Positions 18,777 to 26,885 of a stretch of 64,000 nucleotides of DNA are shown here, one piece after another (the first letter of the stretch is position 1; each line of letters starts with the position of its first letter). The DNA lies in assembly GCF_004358205.1 (NCBI RefSeq), contig NZ_SMYO01000016.1, positions 1-64,000 of the forward strand, read 5' to 3'. This stretch comes from Bacillus salipaludis. Its GTDB lineage: Bacteria; Bacillota; Bacilli; Bacillales_B; DSM-18226. The position numbers were made by a program, and so were the translations under genes. Below the pieces are notes generated by a model. The model saw only the letters and a list, made by a program, of their open reading frames with translations. It was not told the DNA's origin and did not search any database.

Positions 18777-18815
18777 AAAATAGGCTATAGCACTTCAGCT
18801 ATAGCCTATTTTGCC
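18777..18815 (+). terminator. Strong terminator after the MFS gene
   Basis: AAAATAGGCTATAG (18777-18790) pairs perfectly with CTATAGCCTATTTT (18799-18812) around an 8-nt loop. It separates the TrmB-controlled genes from the MBL gene. Confidence 0.85.
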
Positions 18816-18838
18816 ATTAATTACTGGGAGGATAAAAA

Positions 18839-19774
18839 ATGAATCGATATGGCATTTATCAAGTGACTATCCCACTACCGTTTTGGAATGGCAATGTTCA
18901 TTGTTACTTAGCACAGCGGGAAGGGAAATGGACAATCATCGACACAGCGATGAACCAAGAAGTAACACGGGAAAGTTGGAAGGCGACGTTTTCTAAACAT
19001 GGTATTAATCCGAAGCATGATGTGGAACGTATCTTGATCACTCATCATCATGCAGACCATTTTGAATACGCAAGAGAATTACAGCAACAGACAGGGGCAG
19101 ATGTTTTTTTGAGCGAGAAAGAACAATCACTTGCTTTGTCAGTTCTAGACAGAGAATCTTTTACAGAATTTTACTTAGCTGCTGGTATGTCTAAGGAATT
19201 AGTCAAGCAATTACAACCGGTCAATAAAATAGATACCAGTTTTCCAAATAATTTATTCACCATAGATACGAATCGACTTTATCCGATTGGAGAGCTTCTA
19301 TTTGAAGCTTTACACATGCCAGGTCATTCGGACGGACACATTTGTTTTTATAACCGAGAAGAACAGCTTCTCCTTTCGGGCGATCATTTGACTAAAGAAG
19401 CGATCCCTTATATTTCATATCATGGTTACGGAGATGAAAATCCATTAAGCAGCTACCTTGCAACATTGAAAAGGATAAAATTAATGAAAATTTCATTGGT
19501 GCTTCCAGGACATGGTCCCATTTTTACTGATGTTCAAGAGCGGATCACTGAGCTTCTACATCACTATGAAGAACGGATAGGTTTTGTACTCGAGCAAATA
19601 ACTGGAGAAATGAATGCATACGAAGTATCACAATCATTATTTCCAGTAGATTCAAGTGTATTTGACCAATGGATTGCGATTGGAGAAACCAATGCCTATT
19701 TACGTTATCTAGCTTCAATAGGTGAAATAAGTGTATATAAAAAAGGGAAACAATTTAAATATGTAAGAATGTAA
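18839..19774 (+). CDS. MBL-fold metallo-hydrolase
   Basis: A 311-residue metallo-beta-lactamase-fold enzyme with the zinc motif THHHADHFEY (near 75), MPGHSDGHICFY (third His), SGDHLTK (bridging Asp) and LPGHGP (last His). The GGAGGATAAAAA site precedes the ATG. A C-terminal winged-helix-like segment (from about 235) places it with YqjP-like MBL hydrolases of Bacillus; the specific thioester, lactone or phosphoester substrate is unknown. A strong terminator separates it from the upstream MFS gene, though read-through could link them. Confidence 0.85.
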   Translation: MNRYGIYQVTIPLPFWNGNVHCYLAQREGKWTIIDTAMNQEVTRESWKATFSKHGINPKHDVERILITHHHADHFEYARELQQQTGADVFLSEKEQSLALSVLDRESFTEFYLAAGMSKELVKQLQPVNKIDTSFPNNLFTIDTNRLYPIGELLFEALHMPGHSDGHICFYNREEQLLLSGDHLTKEAIPYISYHGYGDENPLSSYLATLKRIKLMKISLVLPGHGPIFTDVQERITELLHHYEERIGFVLEQITGEMNAYEVSQSLFPVDSSVFDQWIAIGETNAYLRYLASIGEISVYKKGKQFKYVRM

Positions 19775-19942
19775 AGTTATTTTAGGTTAAAAGTTCAAAA
19801 CTACTCCCTAGAAACACAGGATGAAAGTTCCTTGAAAGTTCCATTTAAATTCGCAATCGGGTGCTAGTTAAAATTTCTCCTCCCAAAAAAATAACCAAAA
19901 TATTTAGTGGTTTATTCATTTCGATTGTAGAATAAGACAAAT

Positions 19943-19986
19943 CAAAAAATCTGATTCCTCAAATATTTAGGGAATCGGATTTTTTA
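19943..19986 (+). terminator. Terminator after the MBL gene
   Basis: AAAAAATCTGATTCC pairs with GGGAATCGGATTTTTT (one G-T wobble) and ends in T residues. Confidence 0.75.
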
Positions 19987-20081
19987 GTTTGAAAATCTTC
20001 TTTGTATTCAAAATTCCGGCATACCCTTCTACACGTTATTTTCGTTGACAAAAAAACGACAAAATAAATGAAAAGTAACAG

Positions 20082-20270
20082 ATGGAAATCAAATTAGAAA
20101 AAAAGCGAAATTTAAAAAACATACGAGTTTTGTAACAAATACTAAATGTGTACATTTTAAACTTTGTTCAGCAATCGGGCCATTTAACAATAAGTAATTG
20201 TGTAAATTTGGAAAATTTGAAATAATTAGTAGTGTCAGTTGAATTAAGTGATTGTTAGAGGATTAGTCTA
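20082..20270. repeat. Dispersed repeat family D2, copy B
   Basis: Ordered matches to 14735-14960 (AGATGGAAATCAAA, AGAAAAAAAGCGAAA, ACGAGTTTTG, AACTTTGTTCAGCAATCGGG, GTGTCAGTTGAAT). It is followed within 50 bp by a short hydrophobic ORF. A faint partial match to its tail (GAAAATT...TTTGAAATAATT) occurs at 21740-21770, upstream of another small membrane ORF. Confidence 0.5.
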
Positions 20271-20310
20271 AAAATGAAAGGGGGAAGAATTAGGAAGCAC
20301 AGATGAATTT

Positions 20311-20373
20311 ATGATTTTATCTCTTAGTATGTTGTATTTTTTGTTGGGCTACTTAGTAAGAAAAGAGAAATAA
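20311..20373 (+). CDS. Tiny hydrophobic peptide ORF (20 aa)
   Basis: MILSLSMLYFLLGYLVRKEK: one membrane-spanning stretch with a basic tail. There is a GGGGGAAG site but its spacing to this ATG is long, so expression is uncertain. I include it because it lies between repeat D2 and the beta-lactamase-like gene. Confidence 0.25.
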   Translation: MILSLSMLYFLLGYLVRKEK

Positions 20374-20456
20374 AAGTTAGAGAGGTTAATAGGATTTAAG
20401 TTGGTGACCAAACCCGAAAAAAACATAATAAAAATGTACGCTAAAGGAGAATGACC

Positions 20457-21305
20457 ATGCGATGGAGAATAATATTGGCATACTTAGTCGTAATAACTTT
20501 TGCGGCTACAATCCTTCTAATTTTCAACAGTAAAAGTTATGCTGAGAAGAACGATGTCATAAAAAAACATAATGTCGTCTACGAAGATCTAAGTTCGTAT
20601 TTTACCGGTTTTAGCGGCACATTCGTGATGTATGATCTCGAGCATAAACAGTATACAATTTACAACAAATCCAAGAGTGAAAAGCGGCTTTCACCCAATT
20701 CCACTTTTAAAGTACCTCATGCTTTGTTTGGATTGCAAACGGGAGTGTTGGAAGATGAAAACACGATGTTTCAATGGGATGGAACCGAATATCCATTTCC
20801 TCAATGGAATCAGGATCAGACTTTGACCCAAGCGATTCAAAATTCGACGATCTGGTATTTCCAAGAAGTGTCTAGCCGGTTGGGGGAAAATCGTGAGCAG
20901 TATTTTTTGCACCGGATCCACTACGGAAATGAGGATATTTCGGGAGGATTGACCCATTTCTGGCTGCAAAGTTCATTAAAAATCTCACCCATAGAGCAAG
21001 TGGATTTCTTAAAACGGTTTTACACCTACCAACTGCCTTTCTTTCACCGAAACATCGATATTGTGAAGAAAATACTCGTATTGGATCAGAAGGATGGCGC
21101 AATGCTGTCTGGAAAAACGGGTACAGGATGGAAGGATGGAGTGATTAACGGGATTCCGGTCAACGGAAATTTCATCGGTTACGTTGAAAAGGACGGAAAC
21201 GCTAATATTTTTGCCACGAATATTGAGGCAGACAATCTGGCGAGCAGCAGCAAGGCAAAGCAAATTACCCTTCAAATTTTGAAGGATAAGAAGATTTTTG
21301 AATGA
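20457..21305 (+). CDS. Class D beta-lactamase-like protein (OXA/BlaR-sensor fold)
   Basis: About 282 residues with an N-terminal signal/anchor segment. The serine penicillin-recogniser motifs are in order: STFK (SxxK, about residue 81), STIWYF (in the place of class D SxV), YGN (HYGNEDIS) and SGKTGTGW (KTG). Spacing and total length fit class D beta-lactamases rather than BlaR1, because no membrane zinc-protease module is present. Class D enzymes are known in Bacillus chromosomes. The STI instead of SxV is shared with sensor-type or weak enzymes, so hydrolytic activity is not assured. Start ATG 20457 is chosen because AAGGAG is 7 nt away; ATG 20451 is only 1 nt away. No regulator is adjacent, but a class A PBP follows 1.9 kb downstream. 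Confidence 0.82.
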   Translation: MRWRIILAYLVVITFAATILLIFNSKSYAEKNDVIKKHNVVYEDLSSYFTGFSGTFVMYDLEHKQYTIYNKSKSEKRLSPNSTFKVPHALFGLQTGVLEDENTMFQWDGTEYPFPQWNQDQTLTQAIQNSTIWYFQEVSSRLGENREQYFLHRIHYGNEDISGGLTHFWLQSSLKISPIEQVDFLKRFYTYQLPFFHRNIDIVKKILVLDQKDGAMLSGKTGTGWKDGVINGIPVNGNFIGYVEKDGNANIFATNIEADNLASSSKAKQITLQILKDKKIFE

Positions 21306-21675
21306 CTTTCACACGGAAATTTCATCATCTAGAGAAGACTATGGGGATCATCAAGATTTATGTCGCCAGAAGTAGTTTGAATTGGATGCTGGATAAATGA
21401 AAGAACTAACGTATTTAATATGGGTGCAATCGCTTTTGGATTGTTGGGTGGAGAACTTGACCGATCAATTTTAAAAAGTTAGATGCAGGTCAAAAGCTTT
21501 ACGAAGTTGCAATGAAAGCAGTTGAAGTAGATAAAAAAGACAGATATTCAACAGTAAGAATTCTTTGTAGCGTGGGAATCAGCATCTAAAAAGTATCTAT
21601 CCTGAACTAAGAGATTGTAAAGAAAAATACTTAAACTAAAATAGTTATCCTGAGCTACTCAGTTATTCCATTATA
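21306..21675. other. Gene debris
   Basis: Short plus-strand stretches (for example LDAGQKLYEVAMKAVEVDKK around 21480-21540) read like a decayed small gene, but stops interrupt all frames and no family can be assigned. Confidence 0.35.
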
Positions 21676-21710
21676 GGGCGCCATTCCTAAATAAGAAGGC
21701 GTCTTTCTTT
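21676..21710 (+). terminator. Terminator
   Basis: GGGCGCC (21676-21682) pairs with GGCGTC (21698-21703, one wobble) followed by TTTCTTT. It may end the beta-lactamase transcript or the debris upstream. Confidence 0.6.
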
Positions 21711-21873
21711 AATGGGCCATATTGTCGGGAATTATAGATTGTGAAAATTGAGAATTTTGAAATAATTGTCCCTGGCTGTAGCAATAAGTTAGGAAGAGGA
21801 ATAATTTACTAAGTGGAATTTTTATAATTTTATTTAAGACTAGAACATCACAATTGGGAATGAGGATGTAAAA

Positions 21874-22050
21874 ATGGTGATAGTTTTATTCTCAATTTTA
21901 TTCATGTTTTTAGGTTTATTTTGTTTGTGGATGTCTATTTTCGGTAAAACAAAGATGTTAATAGGAAGGATATTCTCATTCTTTTTAGGAATATGTATTG
22001 AAATTGTAGCTATTTATTTGTTAGATTTCTATGTGTTTTTTCAGCTTTAG
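21874..22050 (+). CDS. Small two-helix membrane protein (58 aa)
   Basis: MVIVLFSILFMFLGLFCLWM forms a first membrane helix; FFLGICIEIVAIYLLDFYVFF forms the second; a basic loop (GKTKMLIGR) sits between them. GAGG precedes the ATG by 8 nt and a strong terminator follows. This is the profile of small Bacillus membrane proteins without assigned function. Confidence 0.5.
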   Translation: MVIVLFSILFMFLGLFCLWMSIFGKTKMLIGRIFSFFLGICIEIVAIYLLDFYVFFQL

Positions 22051-22107
22051 GAATATATAAACTTTTTAACTATTAAGAATCGGGAGCTAATCCGAAGTAA
22101 TGATAAA

Positions 22108-22147
22108 AGTCCAATATCTCAATTTTATTGAGATATTGGGCTTTTTA
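22108..22147 (+). terminator. Terminator of the small membrane protein gene
   Basis: CCAATATCTCAAT pairs with ATTGAGATATTGG around a TTT loop and is followed by a CTTTTT tract. Confidence 0.85.
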
Positions 22148-22275
22148 TATTTATTTATAGTGCAAAATATCGCTTAAAACAAGCGCAAATTACCTCCTAA
22201 AGTGACAAAAGAAAAAAGCTGCTGTTTTCGTAGTGTACAAAACTTACAACTTTTATATACATAAATTTTTAGCCT

Positions 22276-22620
22276 TTACCCCTTCAGGGGCACTTCTTTT
22301 ACACTACTATCTTCCCTTTGTGTTTCTTCGATACCGATGACAGCATTAACTAAAGAATACTCTTTTTCTATTAGGTATTTGAATATATTGGTACAAAATT
22401 TAGAGTATTTGAAGCTAAAAATAGCCATTCCAATTGTTGATAAGGAAGTCACAATAAGAGTGAAGTGGAAATTAAATATCTACATCATTCTGCTTGGAAC
22501 AAATCCAACCATACACAATACAATCAAATCCAAAAAATCAAAATAAACCTTTACGCTTGTATTCATTTCATCGGTTTCAGAAAAATCATTAAGATAATCC
22601 AGACAAAACATTTCTCTAAA
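22276..22620 (-). pseudogene. Unrecognised membrane-protein remnant
   Basis: Minus strand gives a nearly continuous frame LDYLNDFSETDEMNTSVKVY ... LDLIVLCMVGFVPSRMM, a stop, then FHFTLIVTSLSTIGMAIFSF ... KYLIEKEYSLVNAVIGIEE to 22276. Two hydrophobic segments flank the stop. It looks like a small membrane gene killed by one nonsense codon; I cannot name it. Confidence 0.35.
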
Positions 22621-22930
22621 GGGCTTTTTTATAATGAAAATTGAGCCTTAATAAAAAATTACAATAAAATAATATGAAATTGACTCAAATATGTAAAGAT
22701 ACGGAAAAATTATTTCTACTCATTTTTATGTATAATGTCTATGAAAAACAAAACAAAACTATAAATGCTTGTTTATGAAATAATAATTGTAACTTTCATT
22801 CAGCCGGTTGCATTTGTAGACGTTCATTTCAACTTTAGACCCTCAATAGAGTAGGAGTATAGGGGAGGGTTAGTTTGAAGGATATTGTTATTTGTTCTTC
22901 TTTATAGAAGGATTTAAATGAGAGGAAAGA
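22621..22930. other. Intergenic stretch
   Basis: About 310 bp, AT-rich, no gene recognised. A purine-rich GGGGAGGG near 22863 could be a ribosome site for a lost ORF. Confidence 0.3.
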
Positions 22931-23029
22931 ATGATAGAGCTAGATGTTAAAAAGGAACAGGCTATGCAAGAAACAATAGAAAAGATTGAACAGCGTAAAT
23001 ACCTTATTTCGAAACACGTAAAGGGATGA
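22931..23029 (+). CDS. Small charged peptide ORF (32 aa)
   Basis: MIELDVKKEQAMQETIEKIE followed by QRKYLISKHVKG; AGAGG precedes the ATG by 5 nt. A single charged helix, weakly reminiscent of Fur-regulated basic peptides (FbpA-like), but no Fur box is seen and length is short. Uncertain. Confidence 0.3.
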   Translation: MIELDVKKEQAMQETIEKIEQRKYLISKHVKG

Positions 23030-23179
23030 TTAGATTTTTATTAATTTAATTCGTTATAGACGGATTTTAAATGAAAAGTAATGGACTAAAATCAGTCTCT
23101 CATCAGTCAGAGACAAGTTATTGATAACTGCTTCTTTTTAAATCAACTTTTAGTAACTTACACATAGGAGAGAAGATGA

Positions 23180-25462
23180 ATGTCAGAAGAAACGTATCGT
23201 TCTCGTCACGAACGAAAACAAGCTGTAAAAATAAGACAAAATCAAAAAAAAAGTAATAAAACGCCAAAAATAGCATCCTTGTTGAAAAAAGTGTTAATTT
23301 CCTGTTTGGTGCTGGGATTTGTTTCGTCAGGAGTAGGTGCCATTACCTTCGCTACTATGATTAAAGATGCGCCTAAATTAAATTCTTCAAAACTAGTAGA
23401 TCCACTACCAACAAAATTTTATGATAAAGAAGGGAATTTCATTTATGAATACGGTAAAGAAAATCGAACGAAAATTACGTATACTCAAGTTCCAAAAGTG
23501 TTGGAACACGCATTTATTGCTACCGAAGACGCAAATTTTTATAAAAATGATGGTATAGATTTTAAACGGACCGCTATAGCGATTTTCAAGAATCTAACCG
23601 GGCACTTCGGTTCTCAGGGCGGTAGTACCATAACACAGCAGGTAATTAAAAACTCCTTTTTGTCTCCACAGAAAACCATAAAGCGAAAGGTAAGAGAATG
23701 GTACCTGGCGTATCAATTGGACAAAAAATATTCTAAACAGGATATTTTAACGATGTATTTAAACAAGATCTACCTTGGAGATGGGGCCTATGGAGTGGCC
23801 GCTGCTGCAAAAACCTATTACGGAATTGATGCAAATAATTTAAATAAATTAACGCTTCCGGAGGCTGCCATGCTGGGAGGGCTCCCACAAAGTCCAGCTA
23901 ATTACGATCCGTCTAAACCTGCGAACAGAGAGGCTGCCACCAATCGACGTAATCTTGTGTTAAGCTCCATGCATAAACAGGGCTATATTACAGAGAAACA
24001 AATGAAGGAAGCGATGAAAGTACCCGTAACGGAGGGCCTTGTTCCGAAAACCACTCAACAAGGTATTCCTTATGAAGCATTTTTTGATGCAGCTGTTAAA
24101 GAAGTGGAAGGAAAACTTAAAAGTGTAGACATCAGCACGGATGGATTATCTATTTATACCACTTTAGATCCAAAAGCACAGGATTATGCGGATAAAATGA
24201 TGAACACAAATGATATCATTGCTTATCCTAATTCTAAGTTTCAAGGTTCATTTGTTTTTTTAGATACAAAAACTGGTGAAGTCCGGGCAATAGGGAGCGG
24301 ACGAAATGAATATAAAGGAACATTTCTAGGAAACAACTTTGCAATTGATATAAAACGTCAACCAGGTTCTTCGTTTAAGCCGATTTTTGATTATGGTCCT
24401 GCGATTGAATATTTGAAATGGTCAACTGCTCACCAAATCAATGATCAGCCGACAACGTATACAAATGGTCAATCTATTTCAAATTGGGATAATCAATATC
24501 ACGGGATGTTGTCAATACGGACGGCACTACAATATTCTTATAATATCCCTGCGCTTCATACTCTTCGTGAGGTTGGCATAGATAAGGCAAAGAATTTTGC
24601 AGAAAACCTCGGTATTCCTTTTAATAACAACCAAGTGTACGAATCCTACGCGATTGGAAGTAATACAGTTAATCCTTTAGAAATGGCAGGGGCCTACAGT
24701 GCTTTTGGAAATGAAGGAGTATACAATCAACCGCATTTTGTCCAAAAAGTAGTCTTTCCTGATGGAAAAGTTGTGAGCTTTACGCCACAGCCAAACCGTG
24801 TTATGCATGATTACACAGCCTATATGGTAACAGATATGTTACGTACAGTCGTAAACTCTGGGACTGGAAAAACGGCAAATGTCCCAGGATTGGATGTTGC
24901 TGGAAAAACAGGAACAACCAATTTTGACCATAAGACCAGTGCTCAATTTGGATATCCATCCAACGCAGTAAATGATAGTTGGTTTGCGGGTTATACCCCA
25001 CAATACACGATGGCTGTATGGACTGGGTATGTGAATAACGGTCCAGGCAACTATATGCTTGGAGATACTACCAAAATCTCGCAAATAATGTTTAAGGACA
25101 TGATGCAAGCGTTTGGAACAGATTCAACCAGCTTTAAGCAGCCAAGTGACGTTAATAGAGTGAATAATGAACTGTATGTTAAAGGAGGAAATTCTGACGA
25201 TGCTCCGAACCAGAATAACGAGCATGTTACAAGCTATGATTCAAATTCTCAAGATTGGCAGGAGATGCTGCAGACAATCTCTTCTGCTATTGGAATAAAT
25301 CAAAGCAATATAACTGTATGGTGGTTAGGGAGCGACAAAAGCAACCCAGGCGGCTCAGTTGGGATTGTATCAGCAAAAGGAAATGGCACGCAAAAATATC
25401 GTGTGTATGTCCAATGGGATGGTTCAAGCTATAAAGCAACAAAGGTTGAACCAGCTTCATAA
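23180..25462 (+). CDS. Class A penicillin-binding protein (transglycosylase/transpeptidase)
   Basis: A 760-residue bifunctional peptidoglycan synthase. After a basic cytoplasmic tail and one membrane anchor (about 35-60) comes the GT51 glycosyltransferase (EDANFYKNDGIDF, GGSTITQQVIKN, LNKIYLGDGAYGV), then the transpeptidase with SSFK (active-site Ser, about 405), SYN (SxN) and AGKTGTTN (KTG). A C-terminal tail of about 110 residues is Asn/Ser-rich. It belongs to the PBP1A/PbpF/PbpG group of Bacillus. The start at 23180 is behind GGAGAGAAG; an overlapping ATG at 23176 is in another frame. It is transcribed alone and ends at a hairpin near 25500. A class D beta-lactamase-like gene lies upstream. 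Confidence 0.92.
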   Translation: MSEETYRSRHERKQAVKIRQNQKKSNKTPKIASLLKKVLISCLVLGFVSSGVGAITFATMIKDAPKLNSSKLVDPLPTKFYDKEGNFIYEYGKENRTKITYTQVPKVLEHAFIATEDANFYKNDGIDFKRTAIAIFKNLTGHFGSQGGSTITQQVIKNSFLSPQKTIKRKVREWYLAYQLDKKYSKQDILTMYLNKIYLGDGAYGVAAAAKTYYGIDANNLNKLTLPEAAMLGGLPQSPANYDPSKPANREAATNRRNLVLSSMHKQGYITEKQMKEAMKVPVTEGLVPKTTQQGIPYEAFFDAAVKEVEGKLKSVDISTDGLSIYTTLDPKAQDYADKMMNTNDIIAYPNSKFQGSFVFLDTKTGEVRAIGSGRNEYKGTFLGNNFAIDIKRQPGSSFKPIFDYGPAIEYLKWSTAHQINDQPTTYTNGQSISNWDNQYHGMLSIRTALQYSYNIPALHTLREVGIDKAKNFAENLGIPFNNNQVYESYAIGSNTVNPLEMAGAYSAFGNEGVYNQPHFVQKVVFPDGKVVSFTPQPNRVMHDYTAYMVTDMLRTVVNSGTGKTANVPGLDVAGKTGTTNFDHKTSAQFGYPSNAVNDSWFAGYTPQYTMAVWTGYVNNGPGNYMLGDTTKISQIMFKDMMQAFGTDSTSFKQPSDVNRVNNELYVKGGNSDDAPNQNNEHVTSYDSNSQDWQEMLQTISSAIGINQSNITVWWLGSDKSNPGGSVGIVSAKGNGTQKYRVYVQWDGSSYKATKVEPAS

Positions 25463-25496
25463 AAAGGAAAAGGGGCTGTCCGATAATTTCTAAAAT

Positions 25497-25555
25497 AAAG
25501 CAAGTGAAGAAAAACGGATAGTATTTCTCCATTTGCTTTTGTATTTTTATAATTT
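25497..25555 (+). terminator. Terminator after the PBP gene
   Basis: AAGCAAGTGAAGAAA pairs with TTTCTCCATTTGCTT (wobbles at two positions) and is followed by T-rich sequence. Confidence 0.6.
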
Positions 25556-25599
25556 TTTTCTGAAAGTATCTGGCGGATGCCTGCTACTTTTAGTTTATT

Positions 25600-25823
25600 G
25601 TGGGCTAAAGCACAATTTGAGGGAATTGTTGGGATAACGCTCCACAAGAGTCTTTTTTTGGCCATTTTAAGGATGAGGCATTTATAAACCAGTGTAATTC
25701 TTTAGAAGAACAAAAAAAGAAATAAGGCGTTATATGATCTACTATAACAATTTTAGAGATCAATGGAATTTAAAGAAAATGACCCCTGTTGAATACAGAA
25801 ATTATCTTCTCAATATGGCATAA
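25600..25823 (+). pseudogene. IS3-family (IS150-like) transposase C-terminal remnant
   Basis: Reads APQESFFGHFKDEAFINQCNSLEE, a 1-nt shift in an A-run, then IRRYMIYYNNFRDQWNLKKM and TPVEYRNYLLNMA to a stop at 25821-25823. This is the end of the IS3 OrfB catalytic domain: the final acidic region and the RYMIYYNNxRxQ block. Left part of the IS and both inverted repeats are missing. Confidence 0.75.
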
Positions 25824-25857
25824 CCTTTTTTAAAATGTCCTTTACAATGGGTACACT

Positions 25858-26081
25858 TTAATCATCGAGAGGGGCTTTTTCTAATTCCATTACTAATTCA
25901 GTTATATCTTCTCCACTTGCCTTTACTCGCACTATTCTCCACCAAACGGCATTTCTCTTTTGATCTGTTTCCAAAATAAAAAAGTTACTTCTTCAGGCCG
26001 TTTTCTTCTCAAAGGAAATTCTCCCCTACGCATGACTTTATTTTCATTCGAGATAAAATGAAGCTTAATGGATACATTCAT
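25858..26081 (-). pseudogene. Small plasmid-type hypothetical gene, frameshifted
   Basis: Begins MNVSIKLHFISNENKVMRRG, continues RRKRPEEVTFLFWKQIKREM PFGGE, then after a 1-nt shift WRIVRVKASGEDITELVMEL EKAPLDD. About 75 residues. It overlaps the end of the upstream HTH remnant in ATGA fashion, so the two formed an operon. Function unknown. Confidence 0.45.
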
Positions 26082-26085
26082 TCTG

Positions 26086-26372
26086 GATCAAATCCTATGC
26101 AATTGTTTTTTCTTAGCTTCAAATTCTTCATCTTTGCGCAGTAAGCACACATTTGTTTTACTTCCGATTCTCCCAATGCTCTTTAATCTCCAATTCCTCT
26201 TCAATCATTCTTTTTAACTGTGTTTCATCCACATATTTAGGACCTTTAATTAAAATATTTAAAGCTTCTCGATAGGTATAGTCTGTTTTAAAGGATGGGC
26301 AATTAGAAAGGTTTTCGTACTGTCCACTTTTCCAATGGTTGAACGTGGCACGCCTGTTTGTTTAGAAATAAA
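26086..26372 (-). pseudogene. Helix-turn-helix plasmid protein remnant
   Basis: Minus strand reads ISKQTGVPRSTIGKVDS (a helix-turn-helix), then in another frame NCPSFKTDYTYREALNILIK and YVDETQLKRMIEEELEIKEH, then after another shift SKTNVCLLRKDEEFEAKKKQ LHRI. At least two frameshifts. The N-terminal motif is a resolvase/XRE-like HTH. Lies head to head with a second HTH remnant on the plus strand. Confidence 0.45.
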
Positions 26373-26379
26373 ACAAAGA

Positions 26380-26549
26380 TAAGTAGGACTACAATTAGTA
26401 AAATATCATCCGATAATGATTATGCACCTACACTCCCCACGATTAAAGAGATTATGAAGGCAATTCGTGAAGTGGATCTAGCTGCAAGGGCCGACGATTT
26501 TTTTGATATGAAAACTCCTCCGAAACGAATCAAACATTATTTAAGAATT
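26380..26549 (+). pseudogene. XRE-family HTH regulator remnant
   Basis: Reads KISRTTISKISSDNDYAPTL PTIKEIMKAIREVDLAARAD DFFDM, the recognition helix and C-terminal helices of a phage- or plasmid-type XRE regulator. The N-terminal helices are missing and there is no credible start. Confidence 0.5.
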
Positions 26550-26885
26550 AGCCTTAAGGCTTATATTACAGGCTTAAGCCTGTTAGTCGTATAGATTAGC
26601 CATCATTACAATTCCATCAATTTCTCTTTGTAATTCTTCAAGCTTAACAACAAACCACTCTTTAGGAATTAACACTTTTCCTTATAATTGGCTAAAAAAT
26701 GAGGCCGACCAGGGAGATTTCTCCTTGTGAACTTGGTGACAAGATTTTGAATATAAAACATTAGTAGATTTAAGTTCATCAGGAATTTGAATTCTTTTAG
26801 TTAAGAAATAGCATATAACTATTTTACAAATTTGGTATATTATGGTTAACTAATAGAGTAAAATTATACTTTATGGGGGTAAGTT
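26550..26885. other. Intergenic region upstream of the subtilase
   Basis: Contains a minus-strand scrap (KVLIPKEWFVVKLEELQREI, about 26600-26680) of a plasmid-type protein, then the subtilase promoter region: TTTACA ... TATTAT near 26820-26845 is a plausible but weak sigma-A promoter. Confidence 0.35.

Noticed and set aside
22337..22546. 69-residue plus-strand open frame
   Set aside because: The opposite strand holds a better coding remnant with membrane segments; the plus frame lacks a ribosome site.
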